From Gp6-AA40 sp050742535 (GTDB lineage: Bacteria; Acidobacteriota; Vicinamibacteria; Vicinamibacterales; UBA2999), in the NCBI GenBank assembly GCA_050742535.1, contig JBOGIQ010000016.1, positions 1-36,705 of the forward strand: a DNA stretch of 36,705 nt. The letters are read 5' to 3'. The position numbers and the translations under genes are program-made. How positions within the stretch are numbered: the stretch's first letter is position 1; every line of letters begins with the position of its first letter. The notes under the pieces are model-generated. The model had not been told where the DNA came from and did not search any database. It worked only from the letters and a program-made list of their open reading frames with translations. This document shows positions 18,326 through 25,841 of the stretch, piece by piece.

Positions 18326-18392
18326 GCACCCCTGAAGGGGCGCCCTACGTAGGGCACCCTTTTTCTGCGTAGGGCACCCTTTCAAGGGTGCC
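18325..18392. repeat. GGCACCC palindromic repeat, copy 2
   Basis: The same left end (GGCACCCCTGAAGGGGCGCC) and right end (GGCACCCTTTCAAGGGTGCC) as at 12531-12596, with an extra GTAGGGCACCC unit in the middle. It sits between convergent stop codons and provides the last base of the PQQ dehydrogenase stop codon. Confidence 0.85.
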
Positions 18393-18396
18393 GTGT

Positions 18397-20469
18397 TCAG
18401 TTCCGGATCCCAAGCTCCTTTGCGATCGCCTCGACGCGATAGACCTGCTCGAGCGCCGTGCGCATGTACTCCGGGTGCACGGCGACGGTACGGTTCTTCT
18501 CCGCATCGAACCAGTAGGAACCGGATATCGAGTGAATGTTGCCGTCGAACGCCAGGCCGACGATCTCGCCCCGCGCATTGACCACAGGACTGCCGGAATT
18601 GCCGCCGACGATGTCCGTGGTGGCGACGAAGTTCGCGCGGCGAGAGAGATCGAGCCGCGGCTTCGCGTCCAGCCAGGTTTTTGGCAGCGCAAACGGCGGA
18701 GCGCCGGTCGCGCGCTCGTACAGGCGATCGAGTCTGGTGCACGGTTCGACCCGGGTACCGCCTTCCGCCCACCCGTCGACGGCACCGTAGGTCAGCCGAA
18801 GCGTAAAGGTCGCGTCGGGATACAGTCTGGTGCCGTACGCCTTGAAGCGCGCTTCGGCCATCGCCTGCTGGGCGGGCCGTACGGGACCTTCGACCTCGTT
18901 CTCGTAAATCGTGCGCAGCCGCCGCGACTCGGCGTCGACGGCACGAGCCAGCACGATCATTGTGTCTGTGCTCGCTGAGACTGCCGCCTGTCCGCCCTCA
19001 TACAGCTTCAGCCGCGCTGCCGGATCAGCCAGCGTCGAGCCTGAGACCAGCTGCCGGGCGCGCTCGTCCGGACTGGCGCTGCCGAGCACAGCCTTGATCA
19101 TCGCGTGATCCGGACCGAGGTACTCGCGCATGCGTTCGAGCGAGAACGACAACCTGACCTGTTCCAGCTCCGCCGCAATCGGCGTCTGTGCCGCGAGCTG
19201 GGCGCGCAGTTGGGGAAGCGCGGCATCGGTATATTCGCGCATCCGGCTCGCATTCGGCTTCGCACGCTCGTCGGCGGCGCGCACCAGCAGGCGCGCATAA
19301 GTGAACAGCTGACTGCTGAACCCGGCGCTTCCTTCGAGCCACGTGTACGGAATCAGGATCTCGCGCTCGCGCTGCTCCGCTCTGGCGATCGCCTCCCACG
19401 GATCCGCGGCTTTCGTGCTTCCCGTGCTGGCGCGCTGCACGGCTGCGCGCAGCTCGCGCTCCTCCGCGATGCGCTGGTCCATCATCCGGTCGTCGAGGAG
19501 CGAGTTGAGCTGCATGCGCCGTACTTTGTGCGAGTTCTCGATCGAGTCGAGGTAGTCCTTGGCCGTGCGCTGCGCTTCCGCCGACGTCTTCGAGTACTGG
19601 ATCAGACGGCCGCGCAGCTCGGAGAAGCGCAGCAGCCAGAAGGGCAGAAAGACGTCGCGCTGCGTTTTGAGTTGCGCGACCGTCATCAGCCGCTGCGTCG
19701 TGCCCGGGTGCCCGGCGACGAATACCGGCTCGCCCGCGGCCGCGCCCGACCATGCGATCGTCAGGTGCGCCGGCACCCCCGCCGGCTTGCCGTTGTCGTA
19801 GGCCCGCAGCAGCGACATGTCGAGGCACCATCGCGGAAACTGGAAGTTGTCGGGATCGCCGCCGAACGCCGCCACGGCCGCCTCCGGGGCAAAAACGATC
19901 CGCACGTCGTCATAACGTTTGTACTTGTAGATCCAGTACTGACCGCCCTGATACAGCGTCACGGCCTCGCAGCTGAGGGGCGCACCGGACTTCTTCGACG
20001 CGGCTTCGCATTCGCTTTCGAGGTCCGTCAGTATCCTGTTGCGCGCGGCGACGGTCTCCGCCGCCGGCACGCCGGCAATCGCCTTGGTCACCTGCGGGGT
20101 GACGTTCTGCGTCGCCATCAACACCGAGAGCTGCTCACCCGGACAACGCACTTCAGCGTCGCGGGTCGCTGCGGTGAACCCCTGCGCGATGTAATCGCGC
20201 TGCGCCGTCGAGAGATTGGACAGGCACTCCGCCGCGCAGTGATGATTCGTGAGCACAAGGCCGTCGGCGGACACGAACGAACCGGTGCAGCCGCTTTCGA
20301 GCCGCACGACCGACTGCTGCAGGCGCTGCAGCCACTGATCCGTGAGCGTCACCTTGTACTTGCCGGCGATGGCATCCCTCGGGATGTTGTCGAAGGTCCA
20401 CATCCCTTCGTCGGCCAGGAGAACCCCGCCAAGCACGGCCGCGACGGCAAGCGTAAGAACGGCTTTCAT
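18397..20469 (-). CDS. S46 family dipeptidyl peptidase
   Basis: A 690-residue exported serine exopeptidase that releases dipeptides from the N-terminus of peptides. It has a signal peptide and the family opening DEGMWTFDNIP. The catalytic His lies in TNHHC (residues 75-78) and the nucleophile Ser in GGNSGSPVVN near residue 623. Eighteen residues after that Ser is Gly (LAFDGN); from memory DPP7 has Gly and DPP11 Arg there, so a DPP7-like preference for hydrophobic P1 residues is likely. It is the last gene of the rpsA-hup-HIT run. Confidence 0.93.
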   Translation of the reverse strand: MKAVLTLAVAAVLGGVLLADEGMWTFDNIPRDAIAGKYKVTLTDQWLQRLQQSVVRLESGCTGSFVSADGLVLTNHHCAAECLSNLSTAQRDYIAQGFTAATRDAEVRCPGEQLSVLMATQNVTPQVTKAIAGVPAAETVAARNRILTDLESECEAASKKSGAPLSCEAVTLYQGGQYWIYKYKRYDDVRIVFAPEAAVAAFGGDPDNFQFPRWCLDMSLLRAYDNGKPAGVPAHLTIAWSGAAAGEPVFVAGHPGTTQRLMTVAQLKTQRDVFLPFWLLRFSELRGRLIQYSKTSAEAQRTAKDYLDSIENSHKVRRMQLNSLLDDRMMDQRIAEERELRAAVQRASTGSTKAADPWEAIARAEQREREILIPYTWLEGSAGFSSQLFTYARLLVRAADERAKPNASRMREYTDAALPQLRAQLAAQTPIAAELEQVRLSFSLERMREYLGPDHAMIKAVLGSASPDERARQLVSGSTLADPAARLKLYEGGQAAVSASTDTMIVLARAVDAESRRLRTIYENEVEGPVRPAQQAMAEARFKAYGTRLYPDATFTLRLTYGAVDGWAEGGTRVEPCTRLDRLYERATGAPPFALPKTWLDAKPRLDLSRRANFVATTDIVGGNSGSPVVNARGEIVGLAFDGNIHSISGSYWFDAEKNRTVAVHPEYMRTALEQVYRVEAIAKELGIRN

Positions 20470-20492
20470 GGGATCAATATCCCACGAAAGGC

Positions 20493-21011
20493 CTACCGCG
20501 AGGCGAGGCGCTCGAAGATCGGACGAAGCCGGGCCGCGGTCGAGGCGATTTCTTCCGGCAGCACGCGCGTCTGTCCAACGATCGTCATGAAGTTGGTATC
20601 ACCGTTCCAGCGCGGCACGAGGTGCAGGTGCACGTGCTCTTCGATGCCAGCGCCGGCCGGCGCGCCGAGATTCACGCCGACGTTGATTCCTTCCAGCTGG
20701 TAGGCCTCGCGCAAGGCGCGCTCGGACAACTGCGTCAACGCGCCGACCTCGTTCATCTCCTCGCGGGTCAGGCCCGCAAGCGTCGACTCGTGCCGATACG
20801 GCACAACCATCAGATGTCCGTTGTTGTAGGGATAGAGGTTGAGAACGACGTAGGCATGGTCGCCGCGGAAGACCAGCAGCGGGTCGGGGTGAGACGGATC
20901 GGATGCGTGGCCCGCCTTCGCCCAGCCTACGGCGGGCAGGCAAAAGACGCATCCGTCCGGTTTCTTCGAAATCACGTACTCAAGTCGCCACGGCGACCAG
21001 AGATGATCCAC
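20493..21011 (-). CDS. HIT family hydrolase/transferase
   Basis: A 172-residue histidine-triad protein related to Ap4A phosphorylase-like bacterial HIT enzymes, which act on nucleotide phosphoesters. The triad is EHVHLHLVPRW near residues 124-134, preceded by a CxxC pair (CVFC) in the N-terminal part. The loop after CVFC reads LPAVGWAKAGHASD and is encoded by a palindrome (20911-20938), unlike the short loops I expect in relatives. The GTG start directly abuts the TAG stop of the HU gene. Confidence 0.88.
   Translation of the reverse strand: MDHLWSPWRLEYVISKKPDGCVFCLPAVGWAKAGHASDPSHPDPLLVFRGDHAYVVLNLYPYNNGHLMVVPYRHESTLAGLTREEMNEVGALTQLSERALREAYQLEGINVGVNLGAPAGAGIEEHVHLHLVPRWNGDTNFMTIVGQTRVLPEEIASTAARLRPIFERLASR
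20911..20938. repeat. Palindrome inside the HIT gene
   Basis: GCCCGCC (20911-20917) and GGCGGGC (20932-20938) form a perfect 7-bp stem around a 14-nt loop. It encodes part of LPAVGWAKAGHA. It resembles intergenic GC-rich hairpins of this window and may be another coding insertion. Confidence 0.6.
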
Positions 21012-21398
21012 CTAGACGGCAGCAGCGCCCGGGATCGACGGCAGCCCACCGGCCGCGGCGTCGGCGGCCTCGGCGGCCTCCGCCTCGCGGTTGATGAGAT
21101 CCTTCAGCTCCTTGCCCGGCTTGAAGTACGGCACCTTCTTCGGCGGCACATCGACCTTGTCGCCGGTCTTCGGGTTGCGGCCCTTCCGCGGCTCGCGCTT
21201 CCGCAGGCGGAAACTGCCGAACCCTCGCAGCTCGATCTTCTCGCCGCGGTGCAGCGCGTCGATGATGCTCTTGAAGACGGTATCGACGATGACCTCGGAG
21301 TGCTTCTTCGTGAGGTCCGAGACGCGCGAGACCTCCTCGACGAGCTCCGCCTTGGTCATGCTGCCGGCGCCGTTCCCGTTGCCGCTGCCAATCGTCAC
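21012..21398 (-). CDS. HU/IHF family DNA-binding protein
   Basis: A 128-residue nucleoid protein that binds and bends DNA as a dimer. The core (MTKAELVEEVSRVSDLTKK, GFGSFRLRKREPRKGRNP, VPYFKPGKELKDLIN) is most like IHF beta. It has a Gly/Asn-rich N-terminal extension of 13 residues and an Ala-rich tail (EAEAAEAADAAAGG). I chose GTG 21398 because GGAGG lies eight bases in front of it, while the internal ATG at 21359 has no ribosome-binding site. It lies between rpsA and the HIT gene on the same strand. Confidence 0.92.
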   Translation of the reverse strand: MTIGSGNGNGAGSMTKAELVEEVSRVSDLTKKHSEVIVDTVFKSIIDALHRGEKIELRGFGSFRLRKREPRKGRNPKTGDKVDVPPKKVPYFKPGKELKDLINREAEAAEAADAAAGGLPSIPGAAAV

Positions 21399-21415
21399 TG
21401 CTTGCTCCTCCGGAT

Positions 21416-21438
21416 GCCCGGGGTGTCAGGCCCCGGGC
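21416..21438 (-). promoter_or_regulatory. Strong hairpin between rpsA and HU gene
   Basis: GCCCGGGG (21416-21423) and CCCCGGGC (21431-21438) form a perfect 8-bp GC stem with a 7-nt loop. It lies in the 50-bp gap just before the HU ribosome-binding site. It has no U-tract, so it is more likely an attenuation, processing or stability element than a simple terminator. Confidence 0.55.
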
Positions 21439-21448
21439 CTCCGCCCTG

Positions 21449-23245
21449 TTACCGATTCCGGAAGTGGTCCCCTAACGTCGCCGTGCCGGTACCTTCGTTC
21501 TCCTGGTACGTCTCCCAGTCGCTGCGGAACTGGTCGTCCTTCATCGCGCGGATGCTCAGGCCGATCTTCCGCTCCTGCGGACTCAGCTTGATGATCTTCA
21601 TCTGATAGGTGTTGCCCACCTGTAGATCAATCTTCTCGGCGTTGGCTGACGCACTGCCATGGGAGTCGTCGAACTCGGACACGTGGATGAGCCCTTCGAT
21701 GCCCTCGTCGAGCTCGACGAACGCGCCGAAGTTGGTCATCCGGGTGACCTTCCCCTCGACCACGGTTCCAACATGGTGGCGTGAGAAGAAGTCGTCCCAG
21801 ATATCGGTTGCAAGCTGTTTCAGGCCCAGCGACAGGCGCTGGTTGTCGGCGTCGATGCTGAGCACCATCGCCTCGACCACGTCGCCCTTCTTGAGCACTT
21901 CCGACGGATGCTTGACCCGCTTGCTCCACGACATGTCGGAGATGTGGATCAGACCGTCGATGTCCTCTTCGACTTCGACAAACGCGCCGAACTCGGTGAG
22001 GTTGCGGACCTTGCCCTTGATCTTCGTGCCGACGGGATACTTCTCCGCCAGCTCGTTCCACGGGTTGCTCTCGACCTGCTTCAGGCCGAGGGAGATGCGG
22101 CGCGCCGCCGGATCCACGCCGAGAACCATCGCCTCGACGGAGTCGCCGACGTTCAGGATCTTCGACGGGTGCTTGACGCGCTTGCTCCACGACATTTCGG
22201 AGACGTGGATCAGGCCTTCGACGCCCGGCTCCAGCTCGATGAACGCGCCGTAATCGGTCAGGCTCACCGCCTTGCCGCTCATGCGCGCGCCAACGGGATA
22301 GCGCTCCTGCACGGTCGCCCACGGATCCTGCACGAGCTGCTTGTGGCCAAGCGAGACGCGCTCGGTCGCCGGGTCGTACTTCAGCACGATCACGTCGACC
22401 TCGTCGTTCACCTTGAACAGCTCCGACGGGTGTCCGACACGGCCCCACGACATGTCCGTGATGTGCAGCAGACCGTCGATGCCGCCCAGGTCGATGAACG
22501 CGCCGTAGTCGGTGATGTTCTTCACCGTGCCGCGCAGCACCTTGCCCTCAGCGAGCGTCTCGAGCGTGGTCTTCTTCTTCTCGGCGTTCTCTTCCTCGAG
22601 CAGCGCCTTGCGCGACAGGACGATGTTGCCGCGTTTCTTGTTGACCTTGATCACGCGCATGCGCAGTTCCTGTCCGCGCAGCGCGTCGAGATTGCGAACG
22701 GGACGCACGTCGATCTGCGATCCCGGGAGGAACGCGCGGACACCGATGTCCACCGCCAGGCCGCCCTTGATGCGCTCGATGACGCGGCCGATGACGACCT
22801 TCTTTTCGGCGTAGGCCTTTTCGACCTCGTCCCAGATCTTCATCTTCTCGGCCTTCTCGCGCGACAGCACGATGTGGCCTTCGCGATCTTCCGTCCGCTC
22901 GAGCAGGACGTCGACGGTGTCGCCCCCCTGCACGGTGACGTTGCCGTTTTCGTCGAGGAACTCGTGAACCGGGATAAGACCTTCTGATTTGTAGCCGACG
23001 TCGACGACGACGTGAGTGTCGGTCACCTTGAGGACCGTGCCTTTGACGACTTCGCCCTCCGCCATGTTGCGGAAGCTTTCGTCATAAGCCTCGAGCATGG
23101 ACGCGAAATCCTGCGGGTCCATGTCCTCGTGGTGCATTGGTTTGAAGGCTGGCCCGGCCGGCTTCCCTGAGCGGGTCCGACCAGGTGCGGGCTGTGCGCC
23201 CGGTGTCGTCTCGGGCGTTAACAACCCGTTGTCTGCGTTCGCCAT
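21449..23245 (-). CDS. rpsA: 30S ribosomal protein S1
   Basis: A 598-residue RNA-binding ribosomal protein that helps mRNAs dock on the 30S subunit. Six S1 (OB-fold) repeats are visible: the first around VVKGTVLKVTDTHVVVDVGYK, the second around VVIGRVIERIKGGLAVDIG, then four closely similar repeats with the pattern DYGAF(I)-GLIH(V/I)-MSW(S/G). The first 55 residues are a low-complexity extension. AGGAGG lies about eleven bases before the ATG. It begins an operon with the HU and HIT genes. Confidence 0.96.
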   Translation of the reverse strand: MANADNGLLTPETTPGAQPAPGRTRSGKPAGPAFKPMHHEDMDPQDFASMLEAYDESFRNMAEGEVVKGTVLKVTDTHVVVDVGYKSEGLIPVHEFLDENGNVTVQGGDTVDVLLERTEDREGHIVLSREKAEKMKIWDEVEKAYAEKKVVIGRVIERIKGGLAVDIGVRAFLPGSQIDVRPVRNLDALRGQELRMRVIKVNKKRGNIVLSRKALLEEENAEKKKTTLETLAEGKVLRGTVKNITDYGAFIDLGGIDGLLHITDMSWGRVGHPSELFKVNDEVDVIVLKYDPATERVSLGHKQLVQDPWATVQERYPVGARMSGKAVSLTDYGAFIELEPGVEGLIHVSEMSWSKRVKHPSKILNVGDSVEAMVLGVDPAARRISLGLKQVESNPWNELAEKYPVGTKIKGKVRNLTEFGAFVEVEEDIDGLIHISDMSWSKRVKHPSEVLKKGDVVEAMVLSIDADNQRLSLGLKQLATDIWDDFFSRHHVGTVVEGKVTRMTNFGAFVELDEGIEGLIHVSEFDDSHGSASANAEKIDLQVGNTYQMKIIKLSPQERKIGLSIRAMKDDQFRSDWETYQENEGTGTATLGDHFRNR

Positions 23246-23552
23246 TTAACTGCGCGTCCTCCTACGTCCGACGTGCGGCTTCCCCCGCGCGATACGGACA
23301 AGCGCCCTTCCAACGTGGCCCTCGTGTCAGGGTTCGTTCTGGGCGGCCGGAATGGGCACCTTCAACCTGAAGGCTTGCGGGGACCGGCCCCCCGCGGCTA
23401 TAACGGCGATGATGCGACGTTCGTACAGTGGCACTCCTTCAGGCCGCCTGGAATGCGACGCGCCTGAGCACGCCGCGATTGGTGTACGTGGGATGCCCGA
23501 CGGGCCGCGGAACGCACTCTGCGAACGGATGTTCGTCGCCGATAAGACATAG
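23246..23552 (-). promoter_or_regulatory. Long rpsA leader with several hairpins
   Basis: About 300 nt without a convincing gene, between the rpsA promoter and its start. Visible pairings include CCTTCAGGTTGAAGG, a GCGGGG/TCCCCGC hairpin and a small CAGGC/GCCTG hairpin. S1 is known to control its own synthesis in Escherichia coli; a similar role for this leader is inference. Confidence 0.5.
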
Positions 23553-23581
23553 AGGATACGTCACTTACCGGAAACAGTCAA
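23553..23581 (-). promoter_or_regulatory. Sigma-70-type promoter for rpsA
   Basis: On the minus strand, TTGACT (-35) and TATCCT (-10) are separated by exactly 17 bp. The -35 matches 5 of 6 consensus bases and the -10 matches 4 of 6. It is the best promoter match in the 455-bp space between rpsA and the DUF6335 gene. Confidence 0.65.
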
Positions 23582-23582
23582 G

Positions 23583-23687
23583 GTAGCTGGGTGCCCTGAG
23601 TTGCCTGGGTAGCCTGAGTGGCCTGGGTAGGCGGAAGGACGACAACTCAGGCAACGCAGGTAACCTAGGCAACGTAGGCAACCCAGC
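23583..23687. repeat. TGGGTAGCC word array with inverted halves
   Basis: The left half reads AGCTGGGTGCCCTGAGTTGC-like words; the right half (23644-23687) is the reverse complement type (ACTCAGGCAAC, TAGGCAACCC). It can fold into a long imperfect hairpin just upstream of the DUF6335 start. The right half is inverted relative to the array at 24452-24502 that follows the gene. Confidence 0.8.
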
Positions 23688-23700
23688 GAAAGGACGATCC

Positions 23701-24456
23701 ATGGCCAAACGGAAGGCCGCACGGGCCCCTCGACGACGCTCCACGCAAGTGAAAAGAACGAGCGGCGCCCGAAAGGCGGCGGCCCGCCGGGGCACCGCGA
23801 AGAAGGCCGCGAGCCGGAAACGAACCGCCCTCAAGGGCCGGACGGCCGCGAAAACCGCGCGAAAAGCCCGGAAACCGGCCGCACGGGCCGGTGCCGGCAA
23901 ACGGACGGCGGCCCGCACGCGGCCGGCGGCGAGGGCGACAAAGTCCGCACGGCAGGCTGCGAAGAAGAAGACGGCCGCGACCACCCGGAAAGTGGTGGCC
24001 AGGGCGACGGCCGCTCCCGGCGCCCGTACGCGTCCGGCGATCCCCGTTCTCCGGAAGCCGCCGAGCCTGGACCGCGAACGGCGCATCATCCGCGACGAAG
24101 ACGATGTCGTCCAGGGAACTCCCCCCTCGTCTCTGGACCTCGACCGATCGGCATCCGCGGTGCGCACCGGCCGCCGTGTGTTGAAGGAACGCTACGACGA
24201 ACACACCGAGACCAGTCCCGCGCTCACCGGCGGCGACGTCGACGCGGACTGGGAATCGGCCTACAGCGTTGGAGACGAGGCGCCTGGCGGCGACAACCCA
24301 ACGCCGGACCAGGACATCGTCGACGACATCGGCCGCGCGGTCGGCGTCGAATACCAGGACAACGAGGAGCTCAAAGGCGAGGAAAAGATCGCCAAGCGCG
24401 ACCGCAACCGCTGGGAGCTCGACCCGGCGTCGTCTGATGATTGGGAAGATAGGTAG
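23701..24456 (+). CDS. DUF6335-like protein with basic histone-H1-like N-terminus
   Basis: A 251-residue protein in two parts. Residues 1-110 are almost only Lys, Arg, Ala, Thr and Gly, like histone H1 or AlgP tails, and probably bind DNA or RNA. The C-terminal part has SPALTGGDVDADW, PTPDQDIVDDIGRAVGVEYQ and DRNRWELDPASSDDW, a pattern I recognise as the DUF6335 family of cyanobacteria and soil bacteria, whose function is unknown. AAAGGA precedes the ATG at good spacing. It is bracketed by inverted word arrays. The strongly acidic C-terminus next to a basic tail is unusual. Confidence 0.78.
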   Translation: MAKRKAARAPRRRSTQVKRTSGARKAAARRGTAKKAASRKRTALKGRTAAKTARKARKPAARAGAGKRTAARTRPAARATKSARQAAKKKTAATTRKVVARATAAPGARTRPAIPVLRKPPSLDRERRIIRDEDDVVQGTPPSSLDLDRSASAVRTGRRVLKERYDEHTETSPALTGGDVDADWESAYSVGDEAPGGDNPTPDQDIVDDIGRAVGVEYQDNEELKGEEKIAKRDRNRWELDPASSDDWEDR

Positions 24457-24502
24457 CCTGGGTTGCCTGGGTAGCCTGGGTTGCCTGGGTAGCCTGGGTT
24501 GT
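24452..24502. repeat. TGGGTAGCC/TGGGTTGCC word array
   Basis: Five alternating GGTAGCCTGG and GGTTGCCTGG words starting in the stop codon of the DUF6335 gene. Same family as 6731-6812 and inverted relative to 23644-23687. Confidence 0.85.
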
Positions 24503-24516
24503 TGAATACACGGTAG

Positions 24517-24538
24517 AGGCCGACCTTCAGGTCGGCCT
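24517..24538 (+). terminator. AGGCCGACCT hairpin, terminator-like or palindromic repeat
   Basis: AGGCCGACCT and AGGTCGGCCT form a nearly perfect 22-bp palindrome followed by TTTCG. The position after the DUF6335 gene and before the sigma factor fits a terminator, but the T-run is short. Antisense it reads ADLKVGL, a peptide I associate with a dispersed repeat in related genomes, so it may instead be a mobile palindrome. Confidence 0.45.
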
Positions 24539-24605
24539 TTCGTCCAGGTCTGCCTTTCTTCCTGACGGAACCTCCCTTCCACCCGCCCGGTAAGACCAGA
24601 TACGC

Positions 24606-25163
24606 GTGCAGGACGAGCCAGATCGCGATCTGCTCCGGCGCTTCGCGCACGGCGATCGCGAGGCATTCGAGGCGCTCTTCCGCCAGTTCGAGCGCGAGGT
24701 GTATCGCTGGATTCTCCGGATCGTGCGCGAGCCGGACGCCGCCGAGGATGCGCTCGTGGACGCGTTCTGGCGCGCGTATCGCGGACGCGCGCGGTTCGAT
24801 CCGTCGCGCAGCTTCGGTGCGTGGATGCGGCGGATCGCGACAAACTGCGCCCTCGATCAGCTCAAGGCCGCGCGAAACCAGCGGACAGTGCAGGTGGAGG
24901 ATGTGGGGCAGGTTCCGCTGAGCGCTGAAACCATGCGCAGCGGACCTGCCACCGATCCGGCTCTCGCCGATCACATCCGTCGCGCGTTCGCAGCGCTGCC
25001 GCCGAAGCTCCGGATCGTCGCCACCATGGCGCTCATCGAAGAGCTGCCACAGACGGAGATCGCCGATGCGCTCGGCGTGCCGATCGGAACGGTCAAATCG
25101 CGGCTGTTCCGGGCAACACGTGAGCTGAGGACCGAATTGACTCGCGCGGGTATCCAGATATGA
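24606..25163 (+). CDS. ECF-type RNA polymerase sigma factor
   Basis: A 185-residue sigma-70 family factor of the extracytoplasmic-function type. Region 2 covers residues about 10-80 (FEALFRQFEREVYRWILRIVREPDAAEDALVDAFWRAYR is split around the conserved DAAED) and region 4 covers residues about 120-180 with the recognition helix region LPQTEIADALGVPIGTVKSRLFRA. GTG start. Its stop overlaps the start of a 69-residue membrane-anchored protein by 4 bp, the usual place for an anti-sigma factor. Confidence 0.9.
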   Translation: MQDEPDRDLLRRFAHGDREAFEALFRQFEREVYRWILRIVREPDAAEDALVDAFWRAYRGRARFDPSRSFGAWMRRIATNCALDQLKAARNQRTVQVEDVGQVPLSAETMRSGPATDPALADHIRRAFAALPPKLRIVATMALIEELPQTEIADALGVPIGTVKSRLFRATRELRTELTRAGIQI

Positions 25164-25369
25164 CCGACGAACACCTCAAGAACCTGCTGCGCTCGGCGCT
25201 GCCCCCGACGGACCACCGTGTTGCTGCGCGCGATGTGTGGCCGCGGCTGTCGGAACGGCTCGATCGAACGACCGAGTGGTCGTACGTCGATCTCGGCCTG
25301 GCAGCTGCCGCGGCCGTACCGTTTCTGGTTTTTCCCGAGTGGCTCTGGCTGCTTGCCTATCACCTGTAG
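25160..25369 (+). CDS. Small membrane-anchored protein, possible anti-sigma factor
   Basis: A 69-residue protein with a soluble N-terminal half (DEHLKNLLRSALPPTDH) and one C-terminal membrane helix (AAAAAVPFLVFPEWLWLLAY). Its ATG overlaps the sigma factor stop (ATGA). The anti-sigma role is inferred from position only; there is no zinc-finger HxxxCxxC motif. The TAG stop shares its last base with a palindromic repeat. Confidence 0.75.
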   Translation: MTDEHLKNLLRSALPPTDHRVAARDVWPRLSERLDRTTEWSYVDLGLAAAAAVPFLVFPEWLWLLAYHL

Positions 25370-25391
25370 GGCGCCCGTTTTTCAGGGCGCC
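25369..25391. repeat. GGCGCCC hairpin, short relative of the GGCACCC repeat
   Basis: GGCGCCC and GGGCGCC pair around GTTTTTCA. The TAGGGC(G/A)CCC start and the T-rich loop resemble the middle unit of the repeat at 18325-18392. It supplies the last base of the preceding stop codon, as copy 2 does. Confidence 0.6.
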
Positions 25392-25402
25392 AGGAGGCGT
25401 CG

Positions 25403-25837
25403 ATGAAACCTCACCCGTTTATCCGTGCCTACATGGCCGGGATCGCCGTGCCGACATGCTTTCTGATCATCATCCTCACCGTCTACGCGTACAACCGCTT
25501 CTATTTCGAGGTGTCGAGCCAGTTCGTGATCCCGCTCCCCGGCGCGCCGCTCGATCGCGCCATCGTGTTCCCGATGGCGGTGGTGCCGAATCTGTGGGGC
25601 ATCTGGAACATGCTCTACCTCGCCGTGCGATCGCGATTGCGATGGTCGATCGGCGTGCACGGCGCGCTCCTGCCGCTGCTGCTCATGCCGCTTGGTGTCG
25701 CCCTCGCCAGCGCGCTCGACGTGTTCCATTTGCAGTGGAAGTTCGTGCTGCCGATGGCACCCGTGGGGATGACGGTCTATTACCTGGCGTGGAAGTATCT
25801 GGTGGGATTTCTGAATCAGGAAGTGGGCATCGCGTAG
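25403..25837 (+). CDS. Four-helix membrane protein of unknown function
   Basis: A 144-residue protein with about four hydrophobic helices (GIAVPTCFLIIILTVYAY, IVFPMAVVPNLWGIWNMLYL, ALLPLLLMPLGVALASAL, FVLPMAPVGMTVYYLAW). AGGAGG lies five bases before the ATG. It is downstream of the sigma factor and the 69-residue protein, so it may be part of that unit. I do not recognise the family. Confidence 0.8.
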   Translation: MKPHPFIRAYMAGIAVPTCFLIIILTVYAYNRFYFEVSSQFVIPLPGAPLDRAIVFPMAVVPNLWGIWNMLYLAVRSRLRWSIGVHGALLPLLLMPLGVALASALDVFHLQWKFVLPMAPVGMTVYYLAWKYLVGFLNQEVGIA

Positions 25838-25841
25838 CGTT

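Noticed and set aside
23246..23552. A small protein gene in the rpsA leader (for example the plus-strand frame at 23352-23552).
   Set aside because: No ribosome-binding site and no recognisable domain; the composition looks like a shadow, so it is treated as leader.
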